A DNA stretch of 48,750 nt from positions 1 through 48,750 of the forward strand of contig CALGKJ010000049.1 of assembly GCA_937930535.1 (NCBI GenBank). The letters are read 5' to 3'. This DNA comes from an uncultured Clostridia bacterium. GTDB lineage: Bacteria > Bacillota > Clostridia > Lutisporales > Lutisporaceae. The notes beneath the pieces are model-generated. The model was not told where the DNA came from, searched no databases, and was given only the letters and a program-made list of their open reading frames with translations. Below are positions 1 to 8,801 of the stretch, piece by piece. How positions within the stretch are numbered: position 1 is the stretch's first letter; every line of letters begins with the position of its first letter. Position numbers and translations under genes: made by a program.

Positions 1-132
1 AACGCAGCGGAGGAATAATTGCGTCAAGTGTTTGAGCATAGCGAGTTTTGACGCAATCCGCAGCAAGTTTAGAATTTCTTTGTCTCGAAACATTCAGTGA
101 GTGAAATAATATTTATGCTTTCTTTATCGAAC
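1..132. repeat. Palindromic repeat-like segment at the end of the PKS operon
   Basis: No reading frame is supported here. Positions 18-27 (ATTGCGTCAA) and 48-57 form a perfect 10-bp inverted repeat around a 20-nt loop, and GCGG at 7-10 can pair with CCGC at 58-61 as an outer stem. A second short inverted repeat, GTGAGT at 97-102 and ACTCAC at 131-136, overlaps the stop codon of the PKS gene that ends at 133. The segment is richer in G and C than its surroundings. This suggests the end of an inserted element, but no transposase or target duplication is visible in the window, so its nature is open. Confidence 0.4.
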
Positions 133-3100
133 TCACGTTAAATTAAAGTCTAAGTCGTCAATATCAACTGTGTTTTGTTTTACAATTTTACTTTCATACT
201 CAATTTCTAAATCTTCAAGCTTAACTTCTGTATTACTAACTACAGTTTGCAATAGTCTTATAAAGTCTCTTGCTAAGCTTTCCATTGTCTGCCTTTTAAA
301 TAAATCTCTGCAATAATCCAATTTAAAGCTGATATTTTCGTTTTCATCTGTACCAAAAAGTAAAATTTCAAACAATGCATTTACTTGGCTGTTTTCATAG
401 GGGATTAGTCTTAAATCATTTACCCTTATTTCTGGTGTTGTAACCTCTTGCATTGAAAAAGATATATCAAATAAAGGAGATCTGCTGAAATCTCTCTTTA
501 TTCCAAGCTTTTTAACGATATTTTCAAAGGGGTAATCCTGATTTTTATATGCATTTAAAACGCTTTGTTTAACTTCAGCTAAAAACTCTTTAAAGCTTTT
601 AGCTTTATTCGGATAGCTTCTAATTGGCAGCATATTGACAAACATTCCTACGACACTTTCCAGATCTGCGTTTGGTCTTCCCATTATGGGAGAACCTATT
701 ATAATATCTTCTGTTGCTGAGTATTTTGAAATTAAAATATTCAATACAGCTAGTCCTAACATAAAAATCGTTGTATTGGTTTTAGAAGCTAACTTATGAA
801 TTGAAGCCGCTAATTCCTTGCCTGTGTCAAATGTTATTCTGTCACCTTGGAAGCTCTTTATCTTAGGTCTTTCATAATCAGATGGTATTTCAGTTATGTC
901 TAATTCTCCTTTAAGGCAATCAAGCCAATACCGCTCTTGCTTTAAAAAGAATTCTTCATTCATTACATTATTTTGCCATAAAGCAAAATCCTTATAATGA
1001 ATATTTAACTCTGGCAATTCCATATTGTAATATAAAATCATGCTTTCCTTTATTAGTACCATAATAGTTTCAGCATCAGAAATAATATGATGTACATCTA
1101 GCAAGAACAAATGCTTATTCTCTGAAAACTTGACTAATTCTACACGCAATAAAGGCGGTTTTTTCAAGTCAAAGGGCTTAATAAAATCATTTATGCGCTG
1201 CTCAATATCAGCTTCATCAGCTTCTTTATAGGAAATACTAAATTCAACCTCCTTATGAACTATCTGTACCGGCTCCCCATTTATATTTTCAAAGGAGGTT
1301 CTTAATGCTTCGTGCCTATTAATAAGCTTTTTAAAAGCATTTTCTAACTGGTCTTTATCTAACTGACCTTCAATTATTAATATCTGCGGTATATTATAGG
1401 CAGTGTTTAGATTATTGTATTCTTCCATAATAAACACTGCTTTTTGCGATGTTGACAAAGGATAAAACTCACGTTCTTCTGCTTTTTGAATTAGATAGCT
1501 GTCAGATGAGCCAGCTTGCAAGGATCCTATATTATTATCTATATATTCTGCTAGTTCAACTACTGATGGATACTGCATAATTTCTGCTGCACTAATTCTA
1601 ATGTTCATTACTTTGTTTATTGTGTTTACCAGCTTTAATGCAACAACAGAATCTCCGCCTAACTCAAATAAATTATCATAAATATCTATTTCCACAAATC
1701 CTAATACTCCACACCATATATGTGAAAGCTCTTTTTCTTTTTCAGAGTAATCATTATCCTTCTTGCCTTTTATTACAATATTGGCTGTATTAGGATCTTT
1801 CTTTATAATATTACCTACTACTATGCTTTTTTTAATATCCTTTTGACTTGTCTCAATAATGCTTAAGGTGTTAATATTTTCATTTTTATAGCTTTGATTA
1901 TTTACTTCCTGTGTATCTTTTTCAACTACAGAAATATCAAATAAATAACCCAATCCATGCTCTGGCCAATAACGCTTCTTTTCAAATGCATAGGTTGGTA
2001 TACTAACTTTTTTTCTGCCTGAAGCTTTATAAAAGGCTGTCCACTCTATATCCGCACCTTTTATGTATGCTTCACCTATTTGATACAATACTTCATTATA
2101 AGTATCTACGGATGTAATATTTATAGCTTTTATTTTTGTATTTATTTCAGTACTCAGCTGCCGTTTTATTTCTTCTGTTATCTCCCCTTGGTCTCTGAAT
2201 TTCTTAGCGGAAGAAACAGTTTTATGCTCACCAAAATATATTTTTTTGCTTAATGTATTTTCCAGACCAAATTGTATTATTATTCTTAGGGTTTGTTTTA
2301 GATCCTCCATATCCTCTGCAGCAATTGCAAGTCTATAGTTATAATGCCCTCTGCCAATGCCTAAGGTATAACATATATCACTAATATCTGCTTCATTTTC
2401 ATAATCTAAAAATTCATCAAACTTTTTAATAATATCCATTAATGAGGTATGGCTTTTTGCAGATAAAGTAAAAATATGATTATGATTAGCTTCATTTTCT
2501 GTTACGGGTATTTCTGGTGCTTCCTCAAGTACCATGTGGATATTTGTTCCTGTAAATCCAAAGGAGCTTACACCTGCTCTTCTTGCTTGATTATCTGAGT
2601 CCCAATATTTAAGCTTGTCATTAACATAAACTGCCGAATCTGTAAAATTTATAAAAGGATTCGGATTGTCAAAGTTAATTGTGGGAGGTATCTGCTTATA
2701 TTTTAATGCAAGTGCAACTTTAATAATGGAGGCTAAACCAGAAGCACTAACCATATGACCCACATTAGCTTTTACAGATCCTATACCGCAAAATTGCTTT
2801 TTATTTGTGTGTTTTTTAAAGGCATCAGAAAGTCCTCTTACCTCTATCGAGTCTCCCAGTAAGCTTCCTGTTGCATTGGCTTCAACATATGAAATGCTTT
2901 CAGGATTTATATCCGCTTCTTCCCATGCTTTTAAAATCAGCTCTTCCTGAGCTCCTGCATTTAGAGAGGTTATGCCGTTGGAAGTACCATTGTTGTTTAT
3001 TACGCAGCCTTTAATAACTGCATATATGTTGTCTTTGTCCTCTATAGCTTTTTTCAAGGGCTTTAGTAATACAGCTCCAACACCCTCACTCCATGCGGAA

Positions 3101-3921
3101 CCGGCCGAATTTTTATCGAAGGGTCTTAGCTTGTCATCCTGAGATTCCATCATATTAATTGTATTTCTTGTTTTATCCGGGAAAAGCAGGAGATTTATTC
3201 CGCCTACAATTGACATATTGCATTCTTTATTTTTCATTGACTTACATGCTGTATTGATGGCTACAAGCCCCGAAGAACATGCTGTATCAATAATCATACT
3301 TGGTCCTTTTAGATTCATAGTATATGAAATGCGGCTTGATACAATAGAGTCATAATTACCGATTAAGGATGTAAAATCCATATCAGTATTCTTGGGAATA
3401 TATTTCATACGATGTTTATGATCTACACCTACAAACACCCCTGTTTTTGTACCTGACAGCTTATCTCCGCCATAGCCTGCATCTTCCACAGCTTCAAAGG
3501 CTGCTTGAAGAAACAGCCTTTGCCATGGATCCATTTTTACAGCTTCTGTTGGTGATATTCTAAAAAACGCAGCATCAAATTTATCTATTTCATCTAGGTA
3601 TCCTGCTTTGCAAAATAAATTTTCAAAGTCCTGATTGTCCATTACCAAGGATTTTACATCATTTTTCCTTATCTGTGGAAAATCACTTATACAATCTCTT
3701 TTGTTTATTATATTGCTCCAGAACTGCTGCTTGCTATTGGCTTTGGGAAACCTACAGGCAACTCCTATTATGGCTATGTCATTGCTGACATATTCCTGAT
3801 ATTGATTTACTATCTTGAATATCTCAAAGCCTATTTCTTTATCAATATTACCTGATTTGACGCTAGCAACTAAAGCACTGTTTATTTTACCAATATCAAT
3901 CATACCTATACATTCCCCCAT
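133..3921 (-). CDS. trans-AT PKS/NRPS protein: KS0-PCP-C
   Basis: A 1262-residue megasynthase protein. An N-terminal ketosynthase (about residues 45-470) keeps the active-site Cys (DTACSS, C215) and the second His (H389). The first catalytic His is replaced by Asn (VEANATGS, N349), so it should be a non-elongating KS0 that only passes the chain on. There is no AT domain. A carrier domain follows (FELGGDS), then a condensation domain with HHIISD (the usual Gly after Asp is Ala). The expected role is to take the growing acyl chain and condense it with an amino acid loaded on a separate downstream protein, which is not in the window. The second ATG, at 3903, may be the real start because a GGGGG stretch precedes it. 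It lies 26 bp after the previous gene. The C-terminus abuts the repeat-like segment at 1-132, so the natural end could have been altered. Confidence 0.9.
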   Translation of the reverse strand: MGECIGMIDIGKINSALVASVKSGNIDKEIGFEIFKIVNQYQEYVSNDIAIIGVACRFPKANSKQQFWSNIINKRDCISDFPQIRKNDVKSLVMDNQDFENLFCKAGYLDEIDKFDAAFFRISPTEAVKMDPWQRLFLQAAFEAVEDAGYGGDKLSGTKTGVFVGVDHKHRMKYIPKNTDMDFTSLIGNYDSIVSSRISYTMNLKGPSMIIDTACSSGLVAINTACKSMKNKECNMSIVGGINLLLFPDKTRNTINMMESQDDKLRPFDKNSAGSAWSEGVGAVLLKPLKKAIEDKDNIYAVIKGCVINNNGTSNGITSLNAGAQEELILKAWEEADINPESISYVEANATGSLLGDSIEVRGLSDAFKKHTNKKQFCGIGSVKANVGHMVSASGLASIIKVALALKYKQIPPTINFDNPNPFINFTDSAVYVNDKLKYWDSDNQARRAGVSSFGFTGTNIHMVLEEAPEIPVTENEANHNHIFTLSAKSHTSLMDIIKKFDEFLDYENEADISDICYTLGIGRGHYNYRLAIAAEDMEDLKQTLRIIIQFGLENTLSKKIYFGEHKTVSSAKKFRDQGEITEEIKRQLSTEINTKIKAINITSVDTYNEVLYQIGEAYIKGADIEWTAFYKASGRKKVSIPTYAFEKKRYWPEHGLGYLFDISVVEKDTQEVNNQSYKNENINTLSIIETSQKDIKKSIVVGNIIKKDPNTANIVIKGKKDNDYSEKEKELSHIWCGVLGFVEIDIYDNLFELGGDSVVALKLVNTINKVMNIRISAAEIMQYPSVVELAEYIDNNIGSLQAGSSDSYLIQKAEEREFYPLSTSQKAVFIMEEYNNLNTAYNIPQILIIEGQLDKDQLENAFKKLINRHEALRTSFENINGEPVQIVHKEVEFSISYKEADEADIEQRINDFIKPFDLKKPPLLRVELVKFSENKHLFLLDVHHIISDAETIMVLIKESMILYYNMELPELNIHYKDFALWQNNVMNEEFFLKQERYWLDCLKGELDITEIPSDYERPKIKSFQGDRITFDTGKELAASIHKLASKTNTTIFMLGLAVLNILISKYSATEDIIIGSPIMGRPNADLESVVGMFVNMLPIRSYPNKAKSFKEFLAEVKQSVLNAYKNQDYPFENIVKKLGIKRDFSRSPLFDISFSMQEVTTPEIRVNDLRLIPYENSQVNALFEILLFGTDENENISFKLDYCRDLFKRQTMESLARDFIRLLQTVVSNTEVKLEDLEIEYESKIVKQNTVDIDDLDFNLT

Positions 3922-3947
3922 TCCAAGACAATTGCTTGTTCTCTATA

Positions 3948-6900
3948 CTATGCTTCATCTTGAAGCATACTTTCAAACATATCCTTTAGGTTTTCTTCTT
4001 CTTGTTTTGTTTCTGATTGCTCTATAACTTCTTCAACTTTTATTACGCCTGTTTTTTCGTTTATATATTTTGCCATTCTTTCTACAGAAGAATATGTAAA
4101 TATATCAGTTATATCAACAACCCCAGGATAAACCCTGTCAATCTCTTTTACAAGATGTGTTGCAAGTATAGAGTCTCCTCCCATTTCGTGGAAGCTCACA
4201 TATACATCTATTTCATCCATACCAAGTATACCAGCAAATATTCTGGCTATTACTTGTTCTGTCTCATTATAAGTGCCATCACCCTTACCTTTAATGGATA
4301 TTTCCTTCATTTCTTTCATTCCAAGCTTAGCATTATTAGCACCACCCGCTTGGGACATTTTTCTGGCTATTGCCTTTTGCATTTGCTGTGATAGTTCAAA
4401 GGAAAACTGTTCAGGTGATTCAGATAAAATTCTGTAGTTTATATCTCCAGGTGCTAAATTTGTTAATCCAGAGTTTAAAATTGTATCAAAGGATTCAATT
4501 GCTCTTACTGTCGGAATTGACTTAAACAATAACATATCATCGGCTTCATCGCTGACTTTATTATGATCCGCAGCCATGCCCGTTTCCTTCCAGCCTGGCC
4601 AGTTGATGGCAATTGTTCTTTTTCCTTGTTTGTTTCTATAAGCTGCATAGGAATCAAGGTATGAATTTGCTGCTGTGTAATCACCTTGACCAGCAAAGTT
4701 GTGCAGTGTAGACATTGATGAGAATAATACAAAGAAATCCAAGTCGTCTTGTTTAGCTGCATTATCTAGTATCCAGGTACCCTTTACTTTTGGTTCAAGT
4801 ACGCTATTAAATACTTTTTCATCCTTGTTGATGATGAATCCGTCTCCTGCTAAGCCGGCACAATGCACTATACCATTTATACTGCCATAGTTTTTCCTTA
4901 TATTTGATATGATTTTGTCAGCTTCATCTGCATCAGTCATATCTCCGCTTACGCAAACAACATTTGAACCCATTTCTTGTATTTCTCTTATAGCTTGTAT
5001 CTTGCTGCAAAGCCTTGGATTGCTTTCCTGTGTAAGTATATCATCCCATTCACTGCTTTCCGGGAATTTAGAACGGTTTATCAATATAATATTAGTATTG
5101 TTCTTTTCTGCCAGATATTTAGCTATTTCCAAGCCTAGACCGCCAGTTCCGCCAGTAATAGCATAAACACCATTTTGTCTTACTTCTATTCGGTTTTCAA
5201 CCTTCAAATCAACCTTTATTCTGTCAAGCTCAGCAATATATCTCTTTCCATTTCTAAATGCGACTGTCTTGGTGCTTCCTTCCAGCATTAATTCATATAC
5301 TATGTCATAGCTGTTTGTAAATTCATCAATGTCAATGCTTCTGCACTTAAGGTTTGAGTACTCCTGCTCAATTACTCTGCTTAAGCCCAATAGTGAAGCA
5401 TTGTGTGGCTTAATATTTGTTTCATTTCCAGTTACTTGGTTTACATTATCAGATATTATGGCTATATCTATATTGCCTTTAATTTTTGAGCTTAGTACCG
5501 CTTTTATCATATGGAACAAGCTCTGAACCCCTGCTTGCTGACTGGAATTGAGCTTTTCCATATCAACAATTTCTGCTTCATCACTTAGTGAAAGCATGTG
5601 TACTATTTTTGTTATTTTTCTTTCTTTTATCTCATCAAATAATTTTTCTAAATCTTCTTTTACTAATCTGATTGTAAATTTGTTGTTATCATTTTTGTTG
5701 TAGCTATCTCCTAGGCTTACTTCAATTATATCTTTACATATGTCTTTTATACTGCCGTAGACTTTGTTTGATAAAGCGGCATTTCCTTTGAAAACAACTG
5801 TACAGCCGGTTATTTGATGCTGGGTTATATCAGCAGCTTGTTTTTCTGCCCATTTAATTCCATAAAATGCATTTCTGTTTGCCAGTCTGCTCTTTATGTT
5901 TTCCATTTCAGAAGCATTAACCTTCTTGATTGTATAATGCTCAACCTCAACCAAGACTTTTCCGTCTTTATCTATCATAATAACGTCAAAGGAAATTGTT
6001 TCAAGTCCAGTATTAAGTTCATTCTTTCTCTTTATCACTGAGTATATGTGCCCGGTAAGTGGAGCATGTACCTTTAAGCTTCTGTATGAGAATGGCAGGT
6101 ATGTTTCATATTTTATATGAAGCAAGGTTGCATTCATAGCATTATCTAACTGTGCTGGATGCAATACGAATTCTTCTGTATCACCTAAGCACTCATCCTT
6201 AAGCTTTAATTCTACCAATTCTTCAACTTCTCCATGGCTCCTTTTAAATATATTTTGCCATCTTAAGCCAAATATGAAATTCATTTCTATATGCTTCTTT
6301 CCAGGCACTACAAAATCATCAGGTGGTATTGTTCCGCTGCATCTGCTAAAAATCTCCTGAATGTCGGTTTGCGGGCATTCAGCTTCATCCAGTCTATTCA
6401 CTTTACCTTCTGCATGTACTACCCAAACATCGTCTCCCTCAAAGCCTGTGGAATTGATTTTGCTTGTAATGCTGAACTCAAGATATCCTTGCTTCTTTCT
6501 GACTATTGTATGAATTTCTTTAACTTCTTTTTCCTCAACTATTAGGGGTACTGGGAATATTACATCCTTCAGCTCCAGCTTGCAGTCAGTGTATACCTTG
6601 CTGCATGCTTCTCTAGCTATTTCAAGATATGCAATACCTGGCATTAAATAGTTGCCTAAGAATATGTGCTCCTTTAATACCCAATGTGTGTCCACGCTGA
6701 CTATGGTTGAGAATACTGCCGAATCAAAGGTATCAACAATACATCTGTCCAGTAATGGATGTTTATATTCCTTCTTATTGCTGATTAATGCATCTTTATA
6801 GCTTGATATCATAGGTTCTGCCCATACCCTTAACTTTTCTAAGGGGTATACTGGCAAGCTTACTCTTCTTCTTTTTTGACCTACATACAGCTTATCCCAT

Positions 6901-8801
6901 TTAACATCAGCACCTATTACGAATAATTTGCATATTTCTTCCGCTAATTCATTTGAATTATTTCTGGACATAATCAGCATATCAACTTTTTCGTCTGCTA
7001 ACTTGCTTATTTGTCTCTTTTCACTTTCGCCGATTTCATCAGGGTCTTTAACTTCTTTATTATCAACTACAACTTTATGTGTTCCATAGAATATATCTTT
7101 TTCAGATAAATCCTTGAACTCTGTATCGTTTACTTTTGCTATTTTATTTTTTAAGTCTTCTAAATCTTTTACAATAAATATAAGTCTGCTTGCATATTGT
7201 CCTCTGCCAGTATTGACGGTATAACAAGCATCTTGAATATCAAATTCAACACCTGTTTCAAGGAATGCTTTATAATTATTTACTAATTCCCTTAATACTT
7301 TATCGTTTCTTCCAGATAGCATCAATACATTAGGAATATCACTTGCATTATTATTTTGCTTCTTTAATTCTGGTGCTTCTTCAATTACAACATGGCAGTT
7401 AGTACCACTAAAGCCAAAGGAGCTGATCCCTGCTCTTCTTGGAGTGCTTTCCTTTACCCATGGTTTCAATCTATCATTTACATATACAGGAGACTCACCG
7501 AAATTTATAAAATGGTTTGGTTCATTGAAGTTTGAAGAAGGAAGCATAACATTATTTTTCAGAGACAGCACTACCTTCATCAAGGATGCTAATCCAGAGG
7601 CTGCAACTGTGTGACCGATATATCCTTTACTAGAACCGATACCGCAGAATTGGTTCTTGTTTGTGTGATGTCTAAAGGCACTGGTCATACCCTTTATTTC
7701 TATTGGGTCACCAAGGTTTGTTGCTGTTCCGTGGGCTTCTATGTAACTTATTGTTTCAGGATTTATTTGTGCATCCTTCCATGCATCTAATATAACTTGT
7801 TCCTGTGCAGCAGCACTTGGTGCAGTTATACCGTTAGAAGCACCATCATTATTTATTGCGCTTCCTTTTATAATTGCATGTATATTATCTCCATCCTCTA
7901 AGGCTTTACTTAGTGGTTTTAAGAATACAACTCCTACACCTTCGCCCCATACTGTTCCATTAGCTTTATCATCAAATGGTCTTGCAATAAAGTCTTCAGA
8001 TTCTACCATGCCTAAATCCATTATTGTTTTCTCACCTTCAGGAGGTATAGCCGCAGAATATGAAACATGAATTCCTCCGGCAATTGCCATTTTGCACTCA
8101 TTGTTTCTTAATGCTTTACATGCCATATGAAGTGAAACCAAACCCGAGGAGCAAGCTGTATCAAGCATTAAGCTTGGACCGCTTAAGTTGAATATGTATG
8201 AAAGACGGCTTGCTAATATGCCAGCCCAAGATCCTGTTAGATGCATTGGATCTTTTTTAGTAATATGCTTATACAATGTAACTACTGTATTATCTCTGCC
8301 TACAAATACGCCTGTGTTTGTTCCATATATTTTTTCTCCGCCATAACCTGCATCTTCAATAGCTTCCCATGCTGTTTCAAGGAATATTCTATGGGCAGGC
8401 TCTATATATTTTGCTTCTCTGGGCGGAATCCCAAAGAAACCTCCATCAAACTTATCTATTCCATCCTTTAGAAATCCCGACTTAAAGTACCTTACATTCT
8501 CACGGGATATTGGATAACCAAGCATTATTTCCTGATAAAAAGGTATATCCAGCAAATGGTCACCATCTTGTATACGCTGTTCATCGTAGTCTCTAATGCA
8601 ATTCTTTTTATTTATTAAAACGTCCCAATATTCGTTCAGGTTGCTTGAGTCAGCATACTTTCCGCTCATACCTATAATTGCTATATCAGTTTCGACGTTG
8701 ACGCCTTTAGATAGCAGCTCTCTAAGCATCAATTCAGCTTCTTTATGATCCAGCTTCTTAGTTGCAACCTGTTCTAAGACATATTTTTTTATTCTTTCCA
8801 T
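3948..8801 (-). CDS. trans-AT PKS module: KS-DH-KR-ACP
   Basis: A 1617-residue single-module polyketide synthase. The KS has a full catalytic set (C217 in DTACSSG, H357 in EAHGTAT, H397 in YIGH). A post-KS linker ending in a PVYPLEK-type motif replaces the AT domain, as expected of trans-AT enzymes. The dehydratase has HIFLGNYLMPG and the Asp of HPAQLDNAMN. The ketoreductase has the NADPH loop GGTGGLG and the Ser/Tyr/Asn set (FSSMS, DYTAANSYLD). Its AGD motif retains the key Asp of B-type KRs. The C-terminal ACP has MGGDSILA. Expected chemistry is one malonyl extension followed by reduction and dehydration to an enoyl thioester. The start overlaps the end of the upstream PKS gene by 13 bp, so the two are translationally coupled. 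Extender units should come from the acyltransferase at 13702-14955. Confidence 0.93.
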   Translation of the reverse strand: MERIKKYVLEQVATKKLDHKEAELMLRELLSKGVNVETDIAIIGMSGKYADSSNLNEYWDVLINKKNCIRDYDEQRIQDGDHLLDIPFYQEIMLGYPISRENVRYFKSGFLKDGIDKFDGGFFGIPPREAKYIEPAHRIFLETAWEAIEDAGYGGEKIYGTNTGVFVGRDNTVVTLYKHITKKDPMHLTGSWAGILASRLSYIFNLSGPSLMLDTACSSGLVSLHMACKALRNNECKMAIAGGIHVSYSAAIPPEGEKTIMDLGMVESEDFIARPFDDKANGTVWGEGVGVVFLKPLSKALEDGDNIHAIIKGSAINNDGASNGITAPSAAAQEQVILDAWKDAQINPETISYIEAHGTATNLGDPIEIKGMTSAFRHHTNKNQFCGIGSSKGYIGHTVAASGLASLMKVVLSLKNNVMLPSSNFNEPNHFINFGESPVYVNDRLKPWVKESTPRRAGISSFGFSGTNCHVVIEEAPELKKQNNNASDIPNVLMLSGRNDKVLRELVNNYKAFLETGVEFDIQDACYTVNTGRGQYASRLIFIVKDLEDLKNKIAKVNDTEFKDLSEKDIFYGTHKVVVDNKEVKDPDEIGESEKRQISKLADEKVDMLIMSRNNSNELAEEICKLFVIGADVKWDKLYVGQKRRRVSLPVYPLEKLRVWAEPMISSYKDALISNKKEYKHPLLDRCIVDTFDSAVFSTIVSVDTHWVLKEHIFLGNYLMPGIAYLEIAREACSKVYTDCKLELKDVIFPVPLIVEEKEVKEIHTIVRKKQGYLEFSITSKINSTGFEGDDVWVVHAEGKVNRLDEAECPQTDIQEIFSRCSGTIPPDDFVVPGKKHIEMNFIFGLRWQNIFKRSHGEVEELVELKLKDECLGDTEEFVLHPAQLDNAMNATLLHIKYETYLPFSYRSLKVHAPLTGHIYSVIKRKNELNTGLETISFDVIMIDKDGKVLVEVEHYTIKKVNASEMENIKSRLANRNAFYGIKWAEKQAADITQHQITGCTVVFKGNAALSNKVYGSIKDICKDIIEVSLGDSYNKNDNNKFTIRLVKEDLEKLFDEIKERKITKIVHMLSLSDEAEIVDMEKLNSSQQAGVQSLFHMIKAVLSSKIKGNIDIAIISDNVNQVTGNETNIKPHNASLLGLSRVIEQEYSNLKCRSIDIDEFTNSYDIVYELMLEGSTKTVAFRNGKRYIAELDRIKVDLKVENRIEVRQNGVYAITGGTGGLGLEIAKYLAEKNNTNIILINRSKFPESSEWDDILTQESNPRLCSKIQAIREIQEMGSNVVCVSGDMTDADEADKIISNIRKNYGSINGIVHCAGLAGDGFIINKDEKVFNSVLEPKVKGTWILDNAAKQDDLDFFVLFSSMSTLHNFAGQGDYTAANSYLDSYAAYRNKQGKRTIAINWPGWKETGMAADHNKVSDEADDMLLFKSIPTVRAIESFDTILNSGLTNLAPGDINYRILSESPEQFSFELSQQMQKAIARKMSQAGGANNAKLGMKEMKEISIKGKGDGTYNETEQVIARIFAGILGMDEIDVYVSFHEMGGDSILATHLVKEIDRVYPGVVDITDIFTYSSVERMAKYINEKTGVIKVEEVIEQSETKQEEENLKDMFESMLQDEA

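Noticed and set aside
3815-4027. Short plus-strand open frames opposite the PKS and other large genes
   Set aside because: They overlap real genes on the other strand, show no ribosome-binding sites and no recognisable protein features.
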